A stretch of DNA of 52,926 nucleotides from an uncultured Verrucomicrobiota bacterium. GTDB taxonomy: Bacteria; Verrucomicrobiota; Verrucomicrobiia; Limisphaerales; JADLHS01. The translations under genes and the position numbers were made by a program. This document shows, piece after piece, positions 44,315 to 51,525 of the stretch. The DNA lies in assembly GCA_903828255.1 (NCBI GenBank), contig CAIKLQ010000834.1:1-52926 (forward strand), given 5' to 3'. A model generated the notes under the pieces. The model did no database searches. It worked only from the letters and a program-made list of their open reading frames with translations, and was not told where the DNA came from. Every line of letters starts with the position of its first letter. Position 1 is the first letter of the stretch.

Positions 44315-44605
44315 TTACTTCTTGGCCTTGGCGGCTTCGGCGTCTTTGAGCTTCTTCAGATACTTGGCCGGCTCTTTCTTGAAATCTTTCTGGCAGGATT
44401 TGCAGCAGAGTTTGATCTCCTGGCCTTCGTAGGTGAAGACAAACGGTTTGCCCATGCCGCCCAGTTTCTCGTCGGAGACGATGCACTTGTCGAGCGGGTA
44501 GGGCTTGGCCTTCTTGTCCTTGTCATCTTCAGCGCGCAGGCTGATGGGTGCGGCCACATAGACGAGGGCCAGCGTTACGGCGGTCAATATTTTCAGTTTT
44601 TTCAT
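44315..44605 (-). CDS. Small secreted YHS/TRASH-like metal-binding protein
   Basis: A 96-residue protein with a signal peptide (KKLKILTAVTLALVYVAAPI) and one small domain: PLDKCIVSDEKLGGMGKP, FVFTYEGQEIKLCCKSCQKDF, LKKLKDAEAAK. The pattern C...CC-x2-C with FxYEG is that of YHS/TRASH-like domains that bind soft metals. The ATG at 44603-44605 precedes a clear signal sequence. With the Cys-rich gene and the cusCBA-like genes it forms a metal-handling block. Confidence 0.75.
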   Translation of the reverse strand: MKKLKILTAVTLALVYVAAPISLRAEDDKDKKAKPYPLDKCIVSDEKLGGMGKPFVFTYEGQEIKLCCKSCQKDFKKEPAKYLKKLKDAEAAKAKK

Positions 44606-44656
44606 AATCGGTTTTTCGAGTTGCTTGAGATTATACCATGAAACCGGGTGAATCAT

Positions 44657-45475
44657 TCAAATTATTTTCCGCGCTGCGTCCTGATTCAGCACGCAATGGC
44701 CCGCCGCCGAGTAGCTGTGCCGGATCGCCAACGTGATGAAATTTTTGGCCGCCTCCACGGCGCGGGGCAGGGTTTGCCCCCGCGCAAGTCCGGCGGCGAT
44801 GGCGGCGGAATAGGTGCAGCCCGTGCCATGCGTGGACACGCCGCGCACCCGGCGCGCGCGGAGTTCGGTGAGCGCGTGGCCATCGCAGAAAATGTCCACG
44901 GCATCGCGCTCGCTGCGCAAATGCCCGCCCTTCACCAGCGCCGCGCAACCGAAACGGGCGTGGATGTCCCGCGCGGCATCTCGCACATCCGCCAGCGAAT
45001 GCAGCTTGCGGCCCACGAGCAGTTCCGCTTCGTCCAAGTTTGGCGTCACCAGCGTGGCGAGCGGCAGGAGGCGCTCCTTCAGCGCCCGGATCGCCGAGGG
45101 CTTGAGCAACACGGCCCTGCTCGTTGCCACCATCACCGGGTCAACCACTAATGGCGGGCGTGGGCCGCTCGCGAAAAACTCCGCCACGGTCCGGATGATG
45201 GCGGTCGAAAACAACATGCCGATTTTCACCGCGTCCGGCTTTAGTTCAGCGAACAGCGCTTCAATCTGTTGCTGCACCATGTCGGCGCGGACGGGCTGGA
45301 TGCCGGTGACGCCGCGCGGGTTTTGCGCCGTGACGCAGGTGATGGCCGTGGTGCCGTGAACGCCGAGCGCGGCAAAAGTTTTCAAATCCGCCTGTACGCC
45401 CGCACCGCCGCCGCTGTCCGAGCCAGCGATGGTCAGGGCGATGGGGAGATTTTTCATCTTCATCTTCATCTTCAT
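44657..45475 (-). CDS. thiD: Hydroxymethylpyrimidine/phosphomethylpyrimidine kinase
   Basis: A 272-residue kinase (from the first ATG) that phosphorylates HMP and HMP-P for thiamine synthesis. The ribokinase-like signatures are present: LTIAGSDSGGGAGVQADLKT at the N-terminus and the anion-hole GVSTHGTGCTYSAAIAAGLA near the C-terminus, with VVDPVMVATS in the middle. Four in-frame ATGs in tandem (45475, 45469, 45463, 45457) start the protein as MKMKMKMKN; the last is closest to homologues. No other thiamine genes are near. Confidence 0.93.
   Translation of the reverse strand: MKMKMKMKNLPIALTIAGSDSGGGAGVQADLKTFAALGVHGTTAITCVTAQNPRGVTGIQPVRADMVQQQIEALFAELKPDAVKIGMLFSTAIIRTVAEFFASGPRPPLVVDPVMVATSRAVLLKPSAIRALKERLLPLATLVTPNLDEAELLVGRKLHSLADVRDAARDIHARFGCAALVKGGHLRSERDAVDIFCDGHALTELRARRVRGVSTHGTGCTYSAAIAAGLARGQTLPRAVEAAKNFITLAIRHSYSAAGHCVLNQDAARKII
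45455..45475. repeat. Hexanucleotide tandem (ATGAAG)n at the thiD start
   Basis: On the minus strand three ATGAAG units and a final ATGAAA give four consecutive ATG codons spaced 6 bp apart. Changes in unit number keep the frame but alter the number and spacing of start codons. Confidence 0.8.
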
Positions 45476-45634
45476 CTGCGGAATCAAGATCAAGATTACG
45501 ATAGGATCAAGACGCTTTTTCAAAACTCACGGTTGCCGTATGACGGATTCAAGAAGCCGGCTTGGCTCAACTAGGGTGGGAAAGAAGGACGAAAAAACTG
45601 AACAATTTCGCCGGGAATTATTTTACTCGCTGGC

Positions 45635-45746
45635 ATGGCCAAGCCTTTACGTTTGCCCGACACCGCGGAACAACGCGTCCTTGAGGAATTGGAAATCTCC
45701 TTGCTGCTCGAACCCCGCGCGCAGGCACGCTGGAATCAGTTGGCAA
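45635..45746 (+). pseudogene. N-terminal fragment of a possible transposon-related gene
   Basis: The plus strand reads MAKPLRLPDTAEQRVLEELE, then ISLLLEPRAQARWNQL, a regular protein start that reminds me of N-termini of DUF4338/transposase-associated proteins, but coding character is lost after about 37 codons where the sequence turns into low-complexity GCG-rich repeats. Probably a truncated remnant. The family guess is weak. Confidence 0.35.
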
Positions 45747-45832
45747 GCCCAGCAAGGCCATGCATCGCGACCGGCGCGGCGGGCGCGGCGGGGCGGTTGG
45801 TGGGAGGGGCGGGCGCAGGGACGGGAGCGGCC

Positions 45833-46043
45833 CCTGGCAAAAGGCCTCGATGGGGGCGACGAGCTCGGCGGGCAGGCGGGAGAGATTGACCAGAGGCTCA
45901 TGGACCACGACCGTCTGACGTGGTGGCGCGCTGGCGGCGGGGCGTCCGGGTCGGCGTTTGGCGGGGACGAGCTTGCCTTGGACGAGGAGGGCGGACGGAT
46001 AGGTTCTGCCATTGTGCCTGGTGCCATTGCGTTTGATGAACAT
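45833..46043 (-). pseudogene. N-terminal fragment of an IS1634/IS4-like transposase
   Basis: From the ATG at 46041-46043 the product reads MFIKRNGTRHNGRTYPSALL, then VQGKLVPAKRRPGRP and VHEPLVNLSRLPAELVAPIE, the usual start of a group of verrucomicrobial transposases with an early MxxKR...GKTY pattern. Similarity ends at about residue 70 (EAFCQG); the DDE catalytic part is absent. It points toward the plus-strand fragment at 45635, so a deletion has probably joined two insertion-sequence starts. Confidence 0.5.
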
Positions 46044-46188
46044 GCCGGGGAACGGGAGGCGGAAGGAAAAGCAGGAGACAAGAATAATATCAACTTTTTA
46101 GAGACAACAGTTAGAGTCACAGACCACCCTTGTATTTATGGATTGTTTCGCATCGAAACCAGCCTCCGATTCTGGAAGCTGCGCCAGA

Positions 46189-46644
46189 TCACTTCAGGCG
46201 CGCGAACGCCACGTCGAAAGTCTGTTGCATGGCGGCTTGGTAGTACATGCCGAAAAGCTGGTCGTGCTGGTCGTCCAAAGTGAGTTGGTAGGTGCAACCG
46301 GGATAATTCACGTCCCGCAGTTCGATGAACACCTTGGTCACGCCGCCTTCACGGTAGGCCCGCGCCGCCGCGACCTTGATGGGCGACGGGTTAAAGTAGC
46401 TGGCGTCCAGCTTGCCCTCGGCATCCACGCTCCGGATTTCGAGAATGTAACCGCCATCGGGCCGCTCCCATTTGCCCATGATTTTCAGCAGTTCCGGACG
46501 GGACGCGGAGGTCGTAACCGGCGAGTTGGTCGCTCCGGAAGCCGGGTTGGGGGCTGTCGGGAGAGCGGGCGCGGACTTGTCACAGGCGACGAAACCGAGG
46601 GCCAGGCCAGCCGCAACCACCGCCACAAAAAGTTTCTTTGTCAT
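46189..46644 (-). CDS. Lipoprotein of unknown function
   Basis: A 151-residue lipoprotein: signal KKLFVAVVAAGLALGFVAC with lipobox GFVAC (Cys21), then a low-complexity linker rich in Pro, Ala, Ser and Thr (to about residue 50), then a compact domain starting LLKIMGKWERPDGGYILEIR and containing YFNPSPIKVAAA, VFIELRDVNYPGCTYQLTLD. It probably forms a small beta-sandwich at the outer membrane. I do not recognise the family. It starts 44 bp after the nuclease-like gene. Confidence 0.7.
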   Translation of the reverse strand: MTKKLFVAVVAAGLALGFVACDKSAPALPTAPNPASGATNSPVTTSASRPELLKIMGKWERPDGGYILEIRSVDAEGKLDASYFNPSPIKVAAARAYREGGVTKVFIELRDVNYPGCTYQLTLDDQHDQLFGMYYQAAMQQTFDVAFARLK

Positions 46645-46688
46645 GGCGGCATTGGGCCGATGCTGCCCGCGCGAAGGGAAAGCACGAA

Positions 46689-47543
46689 TCATTCGACCGC
46701 TCCTTCCGAGAGCCGGGCGGGGCCGGCCTCCTTGCCATAAAGCCCGCGATTGCTCTGGTTGAACTCAAACTTCAAATTCACTTCCAAACCTTGCAGCGTC
46801 ACCAGCTTCCAGTGGACGGGCACGAACACGGTCTTGCCCTCGCGCACGGTTCTTTCAAGTTGATAGGCAAGCAACAGGTGCAGCGCGTCGCAAGTGACTT
46901 TCGGATGCGCGGAAGGTGAATAGTAAAACGACCGCTGCGTGGTGTTGGCGGTCGCGGCGTTGTAAGACTTCAGCTCCAGATAGCACGGCACGTCGCCGGA
47001 AATTTCCAAGTCTGGATAACCGGCGGATTGCGCGCCACCGTGGGTGGTAACGGGCGTATGGGCCAGAAGGCCCGTTTCCTGGAGCGCGGCTTTCACGAAC
47101 GCTTCCAAGTGATTGCCGGCTTCATTGGCGCGAGCGGCGAACAAACCTTCTATGCGCGCCTTGCGGGCGGCGGCTTGCGCGGCAGCGGAGATTCTCTTGT
47201 GGAGCGCAACGTGTGCCGGATTGTTTGTGTCGAAGTCGAGGATGCGATGTTGGGTCGTGGCGAGGATAACCTCCTTGAACGGAATTTTCCTGGCGGGCCT
47301 GGTTAGTTCAGCGAGGGCAGAAATGGCAACTGCATTGGTTTCGGCGCCGACAGCGGGAAAGGCCCGGAGGCAAACCACGAGCAACGCACAGAGCGAAAGC
47401 CCCAGCGTGCGGAATGCCTCCCGCTTCACCGTCCGAGTGCCGAAAACGGTCCGAACGCTGGTAAATTTTTGGATGCTGCAGCGGAATAAATTCCGCGCTC
47501 CGATGCGCTGTGTTTCCTGTGACGCGGTCATTGGCTCACTCAT
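46689..47543 (-). CDS. PD-(D/E)XK nuclease-like protein with signal peptide
   Basis: A 284-residue protein. The nuclease core shows GYPDLEIS ... CYLELKSY: Asp178, then Glu190 and Lys192, a PD-x11-ELK arrangement of restriction-type nucleases, followed by RSFYYSPSAHPKVTCDALHL. Upstream Glu residues in NEAGNHLEAF could complete the site. Residues about 46-67 (TLGLSLCALLVVCLRAFPAVGA) look like a signal peptide, odd for a restriction enzyme. The ATG overlaps the methyltransferase stop (ATGA); a GTG at 47427-47429 would place the signal peptide at the true N-terminus. A hairpin GCGGAATAAATTCCGC (47481-47496) lies between the two starts. Confidence 0.6.
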   Translation of the reverse strand: MSEPMTASQETQRIGARNLFRCSIQKFTSVRTVFGTRTVKREAFRTLGLSLCALLVVCLRAFPAVGAETNAVAISALAELTRPARKIPFKEVILATTQHRILDFDTNNPAHVALHKRISAAAQAAARKARIEGLFAARANEAGNHLEAFVKAALQETGLLAHTPVTTHGGAQSAGYPDLEISGDVPCYLELKSYNAATANTTQRSFYYSPSAHPKVTCDALHLLLAYQLERTVREGKTVFVPVHWKLVTLQGLEVNLKFEFNQSNRGLYGKEAGPARLSEGAVE

Positions 47544-48898
47544 GGTTTGCGGAACAGCACGATGCGATTGGTGTTCGTGCCTTTGGCCATGTTGTCAACG
47601 CCCCAGCAGTTGGCGGTCTTGGTGAATTTCTGATCGTTGATTAGCACGAGCACGGGCTCAAGGCCTGCCGCGATCCCGCAGGGCAAAACCGTTTCCTCCA
47701 GCTTCGTCTTGCCGGCATGAACTTCGCCAACTTCGAAGGCAAGGTGGCCGCCGGGCTTCAAAACGCGATGCAGCTCGTGAAACACTCTCGTCATGGCGGT
47801 GGCCCAGGCGTCCAGTTTCTTGGGCACAGTGAGCTGAACGGCTTTCGGGTCAATACCGAGAAACCAGCAGCGCAGCCAGTTGTCATCGGCGTATTGCACC
47901 ACGTCGAGAAACGGCGGCGAGGTGACGACAAGGGAAACGGAATTCGCGGGCAGGGCCGCCGTCGCGTCCGCGGGTGCGTTGGTGAATCGCGCGTGATCCG
48001 CTACGCCAGCCAGCGTGTGGCGGATGGCGGGCGTGACATCGCCCAGCAACTGGCGCGACTTTTTCAGGATAATCTCCGCGACGTGGCGGCGAGGTGGGGT
48101 CTGGTTTCGCTTCTCGTTGATCTTGTGTTGCGCCTTCACGGAAACAGCCTGATTTGGCGGCATCGTGTAAACCGAAAAGAACCCCGGTGAGTGGCCCGTG
48201 AGGCGGTTGAGCGCGACCATGCAAAGCCAGTCGTCCACTGGATCGAGCCATCGCGAAGTAGCCGCCGACGTTAGCCGGCGATGATCTTCGCTCGGGATAG
48301 AATGCGCGGCCTCACGTCCGCGGCTACGACGGCTCAAAAAGTATTTCTTCAACGCGCAGATTTCGCGCAGCGTGTCGGGGTGATAGAAGACCAGCAGGTC
48401 CTCGGGAACCTCGGCGTGGTCGGCAAGGTTGATTTCCGGCAGGCGCGCGACGAGTTCGTCGAGCACCGGCGGGCGGAGGCGCGGTCGCGTGAAGGTGAGA
48501 CTGATCGGGTTGATGTCGTTGCCCCATGGCACGCGGCCCAGCAAGGCGGCTTCCACCGGCGTCGTGCCGCGGCCCATGAAAGGATCGTAAACCACGTCGC
48601 CGGGCGCGGTGAGCCGTTCGATGAAGAAACGTGGCAGTTGCGGCTTGAAGCAGGCACGGTAGGAAACTTCGTGCAATGAATTGGCCTGCCGTTGCCGGGC
48701 GGTCCAGAATTCGTTGACGAAAGTGGGGATTTCTAACAAGGCTTGGCTTGGAGAACTCGCCCTTGTTACAAGCCTCTTTGTACCCTTCCCAAATTCTACA
48801 AATGCCGCTAGTTCGTCTGCCATCGAGCAAGGCTTCCGCTTCTTTGGACGCGGCTTGACCGTGAAGTCGAACTCCAAATTGTTCGCGCAGGATTTCAT
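47540..48898 (-). CDS. DNA (amino) methyltransferase
   Basis: A 452-residue SAM-dependent enzyme methylating an exocyclic amino group (N6-adenine or N4-cytosine). Motif I is YDPFMGRGTTPVEAALLG (about 104-121) and the catalytic motif TSPPFLDVVQY (326-336) follows it; EVGEVHAGKT lies near the end. The order, SAM motif before catalytic motif, argues against the common N4-C/N6-A beta class. Residues 191-214 (SRGREAAHSIPSEDHRRLTS) are encoded by an inverted-repeat element (48258-48327). The gene overlaps its neighbours on both sides by ATGA, forming a tight three-gene cassette. Confidence 0.85.
   Translation of the reverse strand: MKSCANNLEFDFTVKPRPKKRKPCSMADELAAFVEFGKGTKRLVTRASSPSQALLEIPTFVNEFWTARQRQANSLHEVSYRACFKPQLPRFFIERLTAPGDVVYDPFMGRGTTPVEAALLGRVPWGNDINPISLTFTRPRLRPPVLDELVARLPEINLADHAEVPEDLLVFYHPDTLREICALKKYFLSRRSRGREAAHSIPSEDHRRLTSAATSRWLDPVDDWLCMVALNRLTGHSPGFFSVYTMPPNQAVSVKAQHKINEKRNQTPPRRHVAEIILKKSRQLLGDVTPAIRHTLAGVADHARFTNAPADATAALPANSVSLVVTSPPFLDVVQYADDNWLRCWFLGIDPKAVQLTVPKKLDAWATAMTRVFHELHRVLKPGGHLAFEVGEVHAGKTKLEETVLPCGIAAGLEPVLVLINDQKFTKTANCWGVDNMAKGTNTNRIVLFRKP
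48258..48327. repeat. In-frame inverted repeat inside the DNA methyltransferase gene
   Basis: Ends GTAGCCGCCGACGTTAGCC and GGCCTCACGTCCGCGGCTAC are imperfect complements. It adds about 24 residues between the two catalytic motifs without breaking the frame. A related GTAGCCGCGG sequence is found at about 15562-15580 in a gene-free region. Confidence 0.8.
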
Positions 48899-49371
48899 GG
48901 GATTCTACTCAGAAGCCTGATTGCCTTATCGCGAGAAATCTTCGTACTCGTCCCAAGCTCACCGCGCTCCCACCATTCCTTCACGATTTCCTTCTGGATT
49001 ATCCAGTAAGGGACTTCAGGGTACGATGTAATATCCGACAAAATGTAACCACGAATTTCGTTTAGCTTCCTGAGAAATCCCTGCAGTTCAAAAGACCGTC
49101 CAGAGCCGACCATGTAGCTCGGGCAAAAGTAAATGCCGCTGCTGGAAATGCTGCGAACTTCCCACTTTCCCCCCTGCTCATCAACCAAATCAAACGCCGC
49201 GCCTTCGCTTGAAGCGAGACTCCCCCGAACTACTTCCTTGCTGATTCTCCTTTCGATGATGAACGCGACTCGTCTGCCATCGGTAAAGTACTCACGCGCG
49301 TCCGCGACGCCTATTTTGAGTGCGGCCGCGACTTCCTCAAGGTTCCAAGAGAGGGTTCCGTTGCTATTCAT
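48895..49371 (-). CDS. Small restriction-associated protein, possible PD-(D/E)XK fold
   Basis: A 158-residue protein starting MNSNGTLSWNLEEVAAALKI, whose first 45 residues resemble a DNA-binding helical start. The segment SSEGAAFDLVDEQGGKWEVRSISSSGIY (two acidic residues D61/D64, then E71-V-R73) resembles a nuclease core with Arg in place of the usual Lys; the later YPEVPYWIIQKEIVKEWW is helical. The gene is clearly more AT-rich than the surroundings, pointing to recent gain. Its stop overlaps the methyltransferase start. A restriction role is inferred from context; regulation of the cassette is an alternative. Confidence 0.5.
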   Translation of the reverse strand: MNSNGTLSWNLEEVAAALKIGVADAREYFTDGRRVAFIIERRISKEVVRGSLASSEGAAFDLVDEQGGKWEVRSISSSGIYFCPSYMVGSGRSFELQGFLRKLNEIRGYILSDITSYPEVPYWIIQKEIVKEWWERGELGTSTKISRDKAIRLLSRIP

Positions 49372-49481
49372 TGTTGCAAGTCAACCGCCGACAACTACGA
49401 ACGGTAGTTTCCCCGGCTAACGATGCCGAGACCTTACAAAATCGATCATCTACGCGCGAGACTTTTAACTCAAAACAGGAC

Positions 49482-49510
49482 TTGCAAGCCGGCCGGGGCG
49501 TGTCTAGTCT
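49482..49510 (+). promoter_or_regulatory. Promoter of the rpsP operon
   Basis: TTGCAA (49482-49487) and TAGTCT (49505-49510) are separated by 17 bp, placing the transcription start near 49517 and leaving a leader of about 66 nt before the rpsP ATG. It is the best sigma-70-like match in the 211-bp gap between the divergent cassette and rpsP. Confidence 0.55.
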
Positions 49511-49582
49511 CTGCCTCCCTTTTTGGGGAACGGCGGGAAGTTTGCGAGCGCAAAGGTTCTCACCGCGATCGAAAGAAAATCT

Positions 49583-49840
49583 ATGCCAGTCAGAATCCGC
49601 ATGAAACGCATCGGTGCGAAGAACGCCCCGGTGTTCCGTATTGTCGTGGCCGATGGCCGCAGCCCGCGCGACGGGAAGTTCATCGAGGAACTCGGCACGT
49701 ACCACCCCCGCAGCAAGGGTGAGAACGTGAAGTTCGATCTCGATCGTGCCAATTATTGGATCAGCAAGGGCGCCCAACCGAGCGACACAGTCGCCAGCTT
49801 CATCAAGAAGGCGAGTAAAGCCGTGGCCGCGGCAGTTTGA
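49583..49840 (+). CDS. rpsP: 30S ribosomal protein S16
   Basis: An 85-residue S16, beginning [20 protein letters not shown] and continuing [20 protein letters not shown] and [12 protein letters not shown], the normal length and sequence pattern. S16 binds 16S rRNA early in 30S assembly. The ATG at 49583 is preceded by GAAAGAA. First gene of the operon rpsP-khpA-trmD-rplS. Confidence 0.98.
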   Translation: MPVRIRMKRIGAKNAPVFRIVVADGRSPRDGKFIEELGTYHPRSKGENVKFDLDRANYWISKGAQPSDTVASFIKKASKAVAAAV

Positions 49841-49851
49841 GTTTTCGGGTC

Positions 49852-50091
49852 ATGCAGGCCTTTTTGGAATACGTGGTCAAAGGTCTCGTGGCGCATCCAG
49901 AGACAGTGACCGTCACGCCCGTGACACGCGAAGGCACAACGATATACGAGTTGCGTCTGGATCCGCAGGACGTGGGCAAGATCATTGGCCGGCAGGGGCA
50001 GACGATCAACGCGATCCGTTCCCTGCTGCTGGCTGGCAGCGCGAAACAGGGTTTGCGCTGCACGCTGGAAATTGTCGAGGACCGAAGATAA
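49852..50091 (+). CDS. khpA: KH-domain RNA-binding protein KhpA
   Basis: A 79-residue single KH-domain protein. The RNA-binding GxxG loop is in GKIIGRQGQTINAIRSLL, flanked by the usual beta strand TTIYELRLDPQD. KhpA pairs with KhpB in Gram-positive bacteria to regulate RNA; here it occupies its common place after rpsP. ATG at 49852; a TTG at 49837 would also be in frame but gives an atypical start. Confidence 0.93.
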   Translation: MQAFLEYVVKGLVAHPETVTVTPVTREGTTIYELRLDPQDVGKIIGRQGQTINAIRSLLLAGSAKQGLRCTLEIVEDRR

Positions 50092-50161
50092 ATGGTCCTC
50101 GTTATCGATCTCGGCCTCGCAAGCGAAGGACGCGATCGAGCGCAAGCGCCGGGCACGACTG

Positions 50162-50836
50162 GTGAAAATTGACGTGCTCACTTTGTTCCCCGGGATGTTC
50201 GCCGGGCCGCTGGACGAGAGCATCATCAAGCGTGCGCGGGACGCCGGGTTGATGGATTTACAGTTGCACCAGTTGCGCGACTGGACGCACGACCGGCACA
50301 AGACGGTGGACGATCGTCCGTTTGGCGGCGGGCCGGGAATGTTGTTGAAGCCAGAACCGATTTTTGAAGCGGTGGAAAGTCTGGCACGGGAAAACACGCG
50401 GGTGATCTTGCTTTCGCCGTCGGGACGGAAGTTCGATCAGAGCATCGCCCGCGAATTGGCGCGGCAGGACCATTTGTTGTTTGTCACGGGCCACTACGAG
50501 GGTTTTGACGAGCGGATTCGCGAGGCGCTGGCGGATGACGAGTTGTCCGTTGGTGATTATGTGCTGACGAACGGCGCGCTGCCCGCAATGGTGGTGATTG
50601 ACGCAGTAACACGGCTGCTCCCCGGTGCGCTGGGGGATGACGCCAGTTCGCAAGATGAGTCGTTCAGCCACGGGTTGCTGGAATATCCGCAATACACGCG
50701 GCCAGCGGAATTTCGCGGAATGAAAGTCCCGGAGATGTTGTTATCCGGCAACCACGCGGAAATCGCAAAGTGGCGCGCGGAACAGGCGTGGTTGCGGACG
50801 AAAGAACGAAGACGGGATTTGATGGGTGAAGCGTGA
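50162..50836 (+). CDS. trmD: tRNA (guanine-37-N1) methyltransferase
   Basis: A 224-residue SPOUT enzyme that methylates G37 beside the anticodon and prevents +1 frameshifting. KIDVLTLFPGMF at the N-terminus, FGGGPGMLLKPEPIF and the trefoil-knot segment GDYVLTNGALPAMVVIDAV are diagnostic, and the C-terminal DLMGEA is close to typical. A GTG at 50162-50164 is the best start. The usual upstream partner rimM is absent; only 70 bp separate khpA from trmD. Confidence 0.96.
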   Translation: MKIDVLTLFPGMFAGPLDESIIKRARDAGLMDLQLHQLRDWTHDRHKTVDDRPFGGGPGMLLKPEPIFEAVESLARENTRVILLSPSGRKFDQSIARELARQDHLLFVTGHYEGFDERIREALADDELSVGDYVLTNGALPAMVVIDAVTRLLPGALGDDASSQDESFSHGLLEYPQYTRPAEFRGMKVPEMLLSGNHAEIAKWRAEQAWLRTKERRRDLMGEA

Positions 50837-50884
50837 AGAAAAAAGTTAGCGTTTCACGTTTTACGCATGACGAACGAATAATTT

Positions 50885-51262
50885 ATGAACCAGGCATTGT
50901 TAGACAAAATTCAATCGGCACAGTTTCGCAAAGACGCCGCCAAGTTCGGCGTCGGCGACAGCGTGCGTGTGCATACGAAAGTCGTTGAAGGCGACAAGGA
51001 GCGAATCCAGATTTTCTCCGGCGTCGTCATCGGCAAGCGCGGGCGCGGGCTGAATGAGACCTTCACGGTTCGCCGCATCAGTTACGGCGAAGGCGTGGAG
51101 CGCATCTTCCCGTTACACTCCCCGCGCGTGGACAAGATTGAAGTCGAGCGCGAAGGCGCGGTGCGCCGGGCCAAACTCACTTACCTGCGCAAGCGCCTCG
51201 GCAAGGGTGCCACGCTGGTAAAGGAGAAGGAAGGCAAGGTCGTGGCTCCGGCGAGGGTGTAG
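50885..51262 (+). CDS. rplS: 50S ribosomal protein L19
   Basis: A 125-residue L19: [40 protein letters not shown] and [20 protein letters not shown] are the standard signatures. The C-terminus is a little longer than average ([20 protein letters not shown]). L19 lies at the 30S-50S interface. It is the last gene of the operon and is followed by a hairpin terminator. Confidence 0.98.
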   Translation: MNQALLDKIQSAQFRKDAAKFGVGDSVRVHTKVVEGDKERIQIFSGVVIGKRGRGLNETFTVRRISYGEGVERIFPLHSPRVDKIEVEREGAVRRAKLTYLRKRLGKGATLVKEKEGKVVAPARV

Positions 51263-51280
51263 GTTCGCCCCAATTCACCC

Positions 51281-51311
51281 AACGGCGAGGCTCCGGCCTC
51301 GCCGTTTTCTT
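51281..51311 (+). terminator. Rho-independent terminator after rplS
   Basis: AACGGCGAGG (51281-51290) pairs with CCTCGCCGTT (51297-51306) across a 6-nt loop, followed by TTCTTT. It lies 18 bp after the rplS stop, a typical intrinsic terminator with a slightly broken T-run. Confidence 0.8.
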
Positions 51312-51385
51312 TGGAGCGCCGCGCTCCGAATCGGCGCGTGGCTGGCGTGCTGTGATTCTCGTCGAATCAGAGTTCGTCACCCCGT

Positions 51386-51517
51386 TTACTCGTCAGGCTT
51401 AAACCCGAGCAATGGCCCGCGGGTTTTGCGCAACAGGATCTCGGAAAACCATTTTTCACGAAGTCCGGCAACTCGCCGACGCGCTGATAACCAAGGTGCT
51501 CGTAAAGGTCCTGAGCG
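51386..51517 (-). pseudogene. C-terminal remnant of a GNAT acetyltransferase
   Basis: On the minus strand 51517 onwards reads AQDLYEHLGYQRVGELPDFV, the usual end of a GNAT fold (LYEHLGY-x-RVG). After a one-base shift at about 51455 it continues KWFSEILLRKTRGPLLGFKP and a stop at 51386. The acetyl-CoA-binding part is missing, cut off by the inverted repeat beginning at 51526. So it is a truncated and frameshifted remnant. Confidence 0.65.
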
Positions 51518-51525
51518 TGAGTATC

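Larger units (their letters stand above)
45476..46188. other. Region of transposase debris
   Basis: 713 bp between thiD and the lipoprotein gene. Two truncated open frames face each other (annotated separately). The stretch near 46070-46130 is AT-rich compared with everything around it (e.g. AATAATATCAACTTTTTAG), as expected of an insertion-sequence end. I could not define terminal inverted repeats or target duplications. Confidence 0.5.

Noticed and set aside
45429-46283. A 284-codon plus-strand frame across the transposase debris
   Set aside because: It crosses several unrelated pieces and low-complexity GCG runs, and its product shows no consistent domain.
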